From contig JBBIJR010000008.1 of NCBI GenBank assembly GCA_037445875.1, forward strand, positions 1-64,000: DNA of 64,000 nt, given 5' to 3'. Of this stretch, positions 58,999-64,000 are shown piece by piece. Within the stretch, counting starts at the first letter, position 1, and each line of letters begins with the position of its first letter. The notes below the pieces were generated by a model, which saw only the letters and a list, made by a program, of their open reading frames with translations, made no database searches and had not been told where the DNA came from. The translations under genes and the position numbers were made by a program. This stretch comes from JBBIJR01 sp037445875. Its GTDB lineage: Bacteria; CLD3; SB21.

Positions 58999-59027
58999 AA
59001 AATATTCCCACAGACCCTAAAAAGCAA
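58999..59027 (-). promoter_or_regulatory. Predicted promoter of the IscA-type gene
   Basis: Minus strand TTGCTT (59027-59022), 17-base spacer, TATTTT (59004-58999). Confidence 0.6.
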
Positions 59028-59043
59028 GGTGAAAAAATAGTAG

Positions 59044-59072
59044 TTGCGTTTAGAGCGGCCGTTTTGTATAAT
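59044..59072 (+). promoter_or_regulatory. Predicted promoter of rpmE(-prfA)
   Basis: TTGCGT (59044-59049), 17-base spacer, consensus TATAAT (59067-59072). The 5' leader would be about 50 bases. Confidence 0.75.
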
Positions 59073-59127
59073 TCACGCCCGATGAGATCAAACCGCCACT
59101 CAAGAGCCAATTGACGCAAGGGTCATC

Positions 59128-59349
59128 ATGAAAAAAGGTGTACATCCCGATTATCCCATGTCCACGGTAACCTGTTCATGCGGGAATACGTTCCAGACGC
59201 GTTCGACGATCGGCGATATCAAAGTGGAGATTTGCTCCAACTGCCACCCGTTCTTCACGGGCACGCAGAAACTGATTGATACGGCCGGTCGCGTCGAAAA
59301 GTACAACAAGAAATTCGCCAAGTTCAAAGAATCCAAGTCTCAAGCTTAA
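59128..59349 (+). CDS. rpmE: 50S ribosomal protein L31
   Basis: A protein of 73 aa: 'MKKGVHPDYPMSTVTCSCGNTFQTRST...VEICSNCHPFFTGTQKLIDTAGRVEKYNKKF'. It keeps the zinc-binding cysteines (CSCG and CSNC), so it is the C+ form made when zinc is plentiful. AAGG lies 8 bases ahead of the ATG. The next gene, prfA, is a frequent partner. Confidence 0.98.
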   Translation: MKKGVHPDYPMSTVTCSCGNTFQTRSTIGDIKVEICSNCHPFFTGTQKLIDTAGRVEKYNKKFAKFKESKSQA

Positions 59350-59367
59350 CAACTTTCCTCCACAGAA

Positions 59368-59407
59368 GGAATGTGTGACCGAGCGATCGGACCGCATTCC
59401 TTTTTTT
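59368..59407 (+). terminator. Intrinsic terminator between rpmE and prfA
   Basis: GGAATGTG (59368-59375) pairs with CGCATTCC (59393-59400) with one T-G pair, enclosing an inner CCGA/TCGG stem, and is followed by seven Ts. The prfA ATG comes 13 bases later, with no Shine-Dalgarno site or promoter in between. Confidence 0.8.
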
Positions 59408-59420
59408 GTTCTTGTTTCTC

Positions 59421-60494
59421 ATGATCGATCAACTGGAACGCCTCACGACCCGGTTTCATGAAGTGACAGACCTCCTTTCCCGACCGGAGACGATGACGGA
59501 TCAGAATCGTCTCCGTGCGCTTTACAAGGAACGTGCGGCCCTGGAGGAGATCGTGTCCAAGTACGAACAGTTCCGGAAACTCCGGTCGGACGCGGAAGGG
59601 GCCCGTGAGATCGTTCGACAGACGTCGGACCCGGACCTCAAGGAAATGGCCAGAGAGGAGGTTGACCGCCTCGAGACGAAGCTCCGAGACGCAGAGAAAG
59701 CGCTGAAAGTTCTGCTTATTCCCAAGGACCCACACGACCGAGGTGGCTGTATCATGGAGATTCGCGCGGGCACCGGCGGGGACGAGGCCGGCATTTTTGC
59801 CGGCGATCTATTTGGCATGTACCGGTCGTACATCGAACGTCGCAACTGGCGCATGGCTGTCATCGAACTTACCGAGGCCAACCAGGGAGGCTTCAAGGAG
59901 ATCATCTTCGAAGTAGAGGGGCCGGACGCCTATGGAACGCTCAAGTTTGAGAGCGGCACCCACCGGGTGCAGCGCGTACCGAAGACCGAGACCCAGGGCC
60001 GCATCCACACGTCTGCCGCCACCGTTGCCGTCCTTCCCGTGATCGAAGAAGTGGACAAGGACATTGAGGTGCAGCCCAACGAGATCCGGATTGACATCTA
60101 CCGTTCGGGCGGAAAGGGCGGTCAGAACGTCAATAAGGTTGAAACAGCCGTCCGCATTACCCATCTGCCGACCGGGATCGTGGTCCAGTGTCAGGAAGAG
60201 CGCTCCCAGTTGAAAAACCGGGAAAAGGCCATGAAGGTGCTCAAGGGGAGGCTGTATGAACTCCGTAAGCAGGAACAAGAATCCAAGATCGCACGGCAGC
60301 GACGATCGATGGTCGGAAGCGGAGATAGGAGCGAAAAGATTCGCACGTACAATTACCCGCAAAATCGGTTGACCGACCACCGTATCGGGCTCACCTTGTA
60401 TGATCTGGAAAGCGTCTTGGAGGGAAAGCTCGACGAGATCATTGAAAAACTCCAACTGGCCGAGAACGAGAACCTCCTTAAAGAGGCGTCATGA
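59421..60494 (+). CDS. prfA: Peptide chain release factor 1
   Basis: A protein of 357 aa from ATG 59421. The GGQ loop is present in 'YRSGGKGGQNVNKVETAVRITHLPTGI'; 'EIRAGTGGDEAGIFAGDLF' and 'KIRTYNYPQNRLTDHRI' are typical. The codon-recognition region has 'VQRVPKTETQGRIHTSAATVAVLP', including the PxT-type motif that marks RF1 (UAA/UAG) rather than RF2. No programmed frameshift is seen. It lies directly behind the rpmE terminator. Confidence 0.97.
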   Translation: MIDQLERLTTRFHEVTDLLSRPETMTDQNRLRALYKERAALEEIVSKYEQFRKLRSDAEGAREIVRQTSDPDLKEMAREEVDRLETKLRDAEKALKVLLIPKDPHDRGGCIMEIRAGTGGDEAGIFAGDLFGMYRSYIERRNWRMAVIELTEANQGGFKEIIFEVEGPDAYGTLKFESGTHRVQRVPKTETQGRIHTSAATVAVLPVIEEVDKDIEVQPNEIRIDIYRSGGKGGQNVNKVETAVRITHLPTGIVVQCQEERSQLKNREKAMKVLKGRLYELRKQEQESKIARQRRSMVGSGDRSEKIRTYNYPQNRLTDHRIGLTLYDLESVLEGKLDEIIEKLQLAENENLLKEAS

Positions 60495-60495
60495 G

Positions 60496-61011
60496 CTATC
60501 TCCAGCCTGCGGCTGACGTCGCCAGCCGACTCAGCAGCGGTTGGTGCACCAGGTAAACCCGCGGGTCGTCCGGATAGCGGAGGTACTCCCGTGTGTAGTC
60601 CGACGATCTCCCGACCCATATTACTCCCAGCACCGCCTCCCCCGCTCTCAATTCCAAGCGTACGGCCTGTCCCTCGGCGACGTTATAACGACCGTACTTT
60701 GCCGTGTCTTCGGTCACATGGCTTTCCCTCCCCCCTCCGACGACATCCTTGAAAAACGCCGCTATCCGGGATTTGCCCGCTGTTCCCGTGTCGGGCGGAG
60801 CGAAAAACCACGTCGTATCCCGCTTCATCAGTGTCACCGAGGAACTCTTGCCTGAGACGGTGAATTCCGTGACTCGATCAACGTCTACCTCGAATATCGG
60901 CTCGACGCTCAGTTCCACTTCCTTCTGACGGAATTGCGTGTAGACGAGCAACAGAACCAGAACGCCGAAGACGACGAGGTAAATCGTCCAGCCTTTCTTC
61001 GCATCAGCCAT
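60496..61011 (-). CDS. DUF4340 domain protein of the Gld-like ABC operon
   Basis: A protein of 171 aa with one N-terminal membrane segment ('TIYLVVFGVLVLLLVYTQF') and an extracytoplasmic domain containing 'DVDRVTEFTVSGKSSSVTLMKRDTTWFFAPPDTG' and 'YGRYNVAEGQAVRLELRAGEAVLGVIWVG', the DUF4340 pattern. Such proteins are usually encoded after GldG-like genes and are often longer (two repeats); this is a short single-repeat version. Its start overlaps the gldG-like end by 8 bases. Confidence 0.82.
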   Translation of the reverse strand: MADAKKGWTIYLVVFGVLVLLLVYTQFRQKEVELSVEPIFEVDVDRVTEFTVSGKSSSVTLMKRDTTWFFAPPDTGTAGKSRIAAFFKDVVGGGRESHVTEDTAKYGRYNVAEGQAVRLELRAGEAVLGVIWVGRSSDYTREYLRYPDDPRVYLVHQPLLSRLATSAAGWR

Positions 61012-62560
61012 ATCGATGCTCCAGTTTTCTTCTTCGTATACGGTTCATCCGCCAACGCAGCAGGCCGGCCCCGATGATAACGGCGACGGGCGTCACCATG
61101 TTGAGCCACTTGACGGTTCTGCGGCTCACCTCGGAGAGGGGATCGAGCGGTCGTTCCGTAATCTTTCGGGACCTCAGACCGATGAGTTCCGCGTCGTCGC
61201 TCAGATAATCGACGACGTTCAGTATGAAGTCAGTGTTCTCCGGTATGCCGCCCGCGCGTTGGTCGTTGAAGAACTGATTATCCGTGATGATGACGATCTT
61301 AGCCTCAGCGGAGGCTGCCATAAACCCGGCCCGCTGAGCATATACGGCACTGTCTTTAAAGAAACTGTGTATCGGTCCTTCGATCAATGCCGCCAGGGTC
61401 TTTGTGCCAAAGGGAAACACCTTCATCATCGGATTCTGGGACGGATGAATCTGGTACATCGGACCCTGCAATACTCCCGTTCGATCGGAGGTGTAAGCCA
61501 GCGGTACAAAATGGTCCGAGACCGTTGAAGCAGGCTGGACTTCATTGACAAAAAACAGCCTCAGCGCGCTCATGTCTTTTGTAAGAGGATGCTCCCGGTT
61601 GAATTTCTGAATGACCGGAAACAGCGGGTAGTCGACGGCATTGCGGATGACAAAGAACCCCTGTTGGCTCTGCATCTGAATCTGGCCGCAGGACTGGTCC
61701 GTGAGCAGACCGTTCTCTATCCGGATGCCGTAGTTTTCGAGCAGAGAGAAGATATTCGACCGGATATCAAATGCAAAACCCTGCTGAAACATGTCCCTCA
61801 CGCGGCCTTGACCAATGAACAGGCGACCTCCACGCATCAGGAACTGGTCCAGATGGAAGAGCTCGTCCTGATCTAGTGAATCCACGGCTCCGTTCATGAG
61901 AACGGTCCGAATGTCTTCAGGAAACTCATTCTTAAGGGAAACCGTTCGCACCGTATAGATCTGTTCCAGAAACTGGCGCAGGCGGTCGGTAGAAACGTCC
62001 CGGTCCTCGGATGAAACGATTCCGATCGTCTTGAGATTGGTCGACGTGATCTTCTTGATTGTCGCCGTCAGGTTGTATTCGAGTCCCTCCGTGGACTGGA
62101 TGACAGGAATAGACTCCCGTCTATCCTCGTACAGGAAGACCATCCCCATATAGACCGTCTTGATCTCCAGTTTGTCGTCCTCCACGGCCTGCATTTGAAC
62201 GGGCGGGATATCGTACGTTTGCGCCTGCTGTTGCGCCTTCTCGTCCTTGTCAGGATTCACGAACTCGAAACGGAAACGACCGTCCGAGTACGCCTGGTAT
62301 TCCTCGAGCATATCCTGCAGATATCGTCTCGAATTGGCCAAGGTACCCGGAATGTCGGAAGAGAAGAACACGCGTGCTACCAGCTGATCGTCCAGCTTGC
62401 CAATGACGTCCTTGCTGGATTCCGACAGAGAGTACATCTGCCCTTCCGAGACGTCGATGCGCACAAACAGCGTACGAGCCACAACGTTGAGCAGTATGAC
62501 AATCCCGCATAGGAGAACGATGTAGTTGAGCAATTGACCGCGGTTCGAGATTCTCAACAT
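61004..62560 (-). CDS. GldG-like ABC transporter auxiliary protein
   Basis: A protein of 518 aa anchored at both ends: an N-terminal segment ('NYIVLLCGIVILLNVVARTLF') and a C-terminal one ('MVTPVAVIIGAGLLRWRMNR'). The large outer domain has the GldG/ABC_transp_aux pattern: 'RIDVSEGQMYSLSESSKDVIGKLDDQLVARVFFSSDIP', 'YLQDMLEEYQAYSDGRFRFEFVNPDKD', 'QSTEGLEYNLTATIKKIT' and 'LDQFLMRGGRLFIGQGRV'. In gliding Bacteroidota GldA/F/G support motility, but homologues occur widely in non-gliders. It begins 4 bases after the permease gene. Confidence 0.9.
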   Translation of the reverse strand: MLRISNRGQLLNYIVLLCGIVILLNVVARTLFVRIDVSEGQMYSLSESSKDVIGKLDDQLVARVFFSSDIPGTLANSRRYLQDMLEEYQAYSDGRFRFEFVNPDKDEKAQQQAQTYDIPPVQMQAVEDDKLEIKTVYMGMVFLYEDRRESIPVIQSTEGLEYNLTATIKKITSTNLKTIGIVSSEDRDVSTDRLRQFLEQIYTVRTVSLKNEFPEDIRTVLMNGAVDSLDQDELFHLDQFLMRGGRLFIGQGRVRDMFQQGFAFDIRSNIFSLLENYGIRIENGLLTDQSCGQIQMQSQQGFFVIRNAVDYPLFPVIQKFNREHPLTKDMSALRLFFVNEVQPASTVSDHFVPLAYTSDRTGVLQGPMYQIHPSQNPMMKVFPFGTKTLAALIEGPIHSFFKDSAVYAQRAGFMAASAEAKIVIITDNQFFNDQRAGGIPENTDFILNVVDYLSDDAELIGLRSRKITERPLDPLSEVSRRTVKWLNMVTPVAVIIGAGLLRWRMNRIRRRKLEHRYG

Positions 62561-62564
62561 GGGA

Positions 62565-63278
62565 TCATCTCCATTTTCGGGTTTCGAGGACGCGAACGCT
62601 GAGCAGGAGGAATGTGGCCGCTCCCGACACGAAGTAAATCACGTCCCGGGAATCGATTACGCCCCGGGCCATGTTATCGAAGTGGTAGTCCACGCTGGCG
62701 TACTGAAGCCATGCGTTCATAAACACAGGAAAAAAGACCAGGGCCTTTTCCAGAATGAAGAAAACAAACACGACGGCAAACGCGATCAGAAAGGCGCTGA
62801 TCTGATTGGAGGTAAGGGAACTGGCCCACACGCCGACGGACGTGTACAGACCTCCCAGCAGTATAAGTCCAAGGTATCCGGACAGCAGCGCTCCTACATC
62901 CACTTTGTTACCGACCAGCAGCAGCGTGATAAAGTGAACAGCCGTCAAACTCAATGCAGCCGTGATGAGAGTCATGGCGGCGAGGAACTTACCGAGGACG
63001 ATATGATGGTCCTCCACCGGTAAGGTGAACAGCAGTTCGATGGTGCCGGCATGTCGTTCCCGGGCAATCAGCCCCATTGTGATGGCTGGAATGAAGAAAA
63101 CGAAGACGATCGGAGCAACTTCAAACAGACCCCGCAAATCCGACTGGTTCATCAAAAAAAAAGTGCTCGTGAACATCCATGCCGTGATGAGGGAAAAAAC
63201 GGTCAGAACAATATAGGCGACCGGACTGTTGAAGAACGAAGCGAGTTCGCGCTTGAGCACCGACAGGACCTTACGCAC
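62565..63278 (-). CDS. ABC-2 type transporter permease (GldF-like)
   Basis: A protein of 237 aa from GTG 63278, which has GGAGG eight bases ahead. 'VLSVLKRELASFFNSPVAYIVLTVFSLITAWMF' is the typical start, followed by five more hydrophobic segments, and the loop 'LFEVAPIVFVFFIPAITMGLIARERHAGTIELLFTLPVEDHHIVLGKFLA' characteristic of ABC-2/GldF permeases. It overlaps the ATPase gene by 8 bases. Confidence 0.92.
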   Translation of the reverse strand: MRKVLSVLKRELASFFNSPVAYIVLTVFSLITAWMFTSTFFLMNQSDLRGLFEVAPIVFVFFIPAITMGLIARERHAGTIELLFTLPVEDHHIVLGKFLAAMTLITAALSLTAVHFITLLLVGNKVDVGALLSGYLGLILLGGLYTSVGVWASSLTSNQISAFLIAFAVVFVFFILEKALVFFPVFMNAWLQYASVDYHFDNMARGVIDSRDVIYFVSGAATFLLLSVRVLETRKWR

Positions 63279-64000
63279 GGCCGGTACCTCCTTCCACGGT
63301 GAGGACACGGAAAACGTCCTCGAGGCTCACTTTGTGGCGGCTCATCTCGACGATACACCAGCCGCTTTTCACGGCATAATCGAACAAGGACGGCCGAGGG
63401 TCAATGGTGTTGGGAAACTCCATCTTGACCAACCAGACCTGGCCCTGCAAAACGCTTTCGGTAACGGTCACCTGGCTCACATGGGCGGGTAGCGCCCTGA
63501 TCGTTTCTTCGGTGGCCTTGAGCAACTCCATTGTGAGCACGGTCTTGCCTTTGAAACCCGTCATCAATTCCTGAGTGGTTCCCTGTGCCACGATCTGCCC
63601 TTTGTTGATGATAATCATACGATCCGCTGTAGCCTGCACTTCCTGCAGAATATGCGTGGACATGATCAGTGTCTTTCGTCGCCCGAGGTTTCTGATGAGC
63701 TCCCGAATCTCGATAATCTGGTTTGGATCCAGCCCGCTGGTCGGTTCATCCAATATGACAATGCGGGGATCGTGGAAGATAGCTTGCGCCAGACCCACCC
63801 GCTGACGGTAACCCTTGGACAACTCCCCGATCGTCTTGTGGATCACGCCTTCAAGGCCGCACAAGTCTGCGACTTCCTCGAGGCGGCCGTCAAATCTGCC
63901 GCGGTCGAGCGCGCGAGCTTCGGAAATGAACCTGAGGAAATCGTAGACCGTCATTTCCGGATACAGCGGATTCTGTTCTGGAAGATACCCGATCTTCGAG
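63271..64000 (-). CDS. ABC transporter ATP-binding protein (GldA-like), 5' end outside the window
   Basis: The visible part runs from just before the Q-loop ('SKIGYLPEQNPLYPEMTVYDFLRF') through the signature ('IGELSKGYRQRVGLAQAIFHDPRIVILDEPTSGLDPNQIIEIRELI') and the H-loop ('LIMSTHILQEVQATADRMIII') to a C-terminal extension typical of this subfamily. The Walker A motif lies beyond base 64000. It powers the permease encoded next to it. The transported substrate is unknown. Confidence 0.94.
   Translation of the reverse strand, partial: SKIGYLPEQNPLYPEMTVYDFLRFISEARALDRGRFDGRLEEVADLCGLEGVIHKTIGELSKGYRQRVGLAQAIFHDPRIVILDEPTSGLDPNQIIEIRELIRNLGRRKTLIMSTHILQEVQATADRMIIINKGQIVAQGTTQELMTGFKGKTVLTMELLKATEETIRALPAHVSQVTVTESVLQGQVWLVKMEFPNTIDPRPSLFDYAVKSGWCIVEMSRHKVSLEDVFRVLTVEGGTGRA

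Noticed and set aside
1..64000. CRISPR arrays, insertion sequences, prophage, rRNA operons
   Set aside because: No regularly spaced repeats, no transposase or phage-type genes, and no rRNA-like sequence were recognised.

Overview
The window reads as one scaffold of a metagenome-type draft genome, with two runs of N, from a bacterium of the Fibrobacteres-Chlorobi-Bacteroidetes (FCB) superphylum, probably not from Bacteroidota proper. The FCB signs are a secreted nuclease ending in an 'NFPNPFNP' C-terminal domain, a GldA/GldF/GldG-like ABC transporter, a DUF3098 membrane protein and menaquinone synthesis by the futalosine route. Against classical Bacteroidota, at least ten intergenic regions carry ordinary sigma70-type promoters (TTGnnn, exactly 17 bases, TAnnnT), and many genes have clear Shine-Dalgarno sites. 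I cannot fix the phylum. I see no CRISPR array, insertion sequence, prophage or rRNA. Almost everything is core metabolism, translation or protein quality control.

Layout. 1-4.6 kb (minus): start of a polysaccharide deacetylase gene, then rpsO-pnp-M16 peptidase. 4.6-11.6 kb (minus): a nus-type translation operon, rimP-nusA-infB-DUF503-rbfA-truB-ribF, starting from its own promoter through a terminator-like leader. 11.8 kb: tRNA-Ala. 12-15.3 kb: a DnaE2/ImuC-like polymerase with a striking promoter and leader. 15.4-22.3 kb (minus): histidine kinase-alaS-glmM-lipoprotein-like gene. 22.4-23.7 kb (plus): secreted endonuclease I and tRNA-Gln. 23.8-27.2 kb (minus): a four-gene sodium-pumping acyl-CoA decarboxylase. 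27.5-31.6 kb (plus): tatA, gatA, a secreted beta-propeller and a stand-alone response regulator.

31.6-48.7 kb (minus) is a long co-directional block: dnaK, fmdB-like, htpX, dnaJ-like, degP, lon and ftsH, a proteostasis island, followed by serA, a phosphoesterase, secA, purC and pyrR. 48.9-53.7 kb holds a secreted phospholipase D-like protein facing apgM-sixA-ppx. 53.7-58.5 kb (plus) carries mqnE-mqnB-mqnD, DUF3098, a metal-binding (HMA) protein and an unknown cysteine-rich protein. 58.6-60.5 kb carries an IscA/ErpA-type protein, rpmE and prfA. 60.5-64 kb (minus) is a Gld-like ABC transporter operon.

The most unusual theme is regulatory. Four genes (rimP, dnaE2-like, gatA, prfA) have a strong intrinsic-terminator hairpin with a U-run within about 35 bases of the start codon, with no recognisable promoter between. 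This suggests attenuation or controlled read-through. Both N-runs interrupt conserved genes (rpsO, dnaK), and in both the number of Ns does not keep the reading frame, so the gaps are mis-sized rather than the genes broken.
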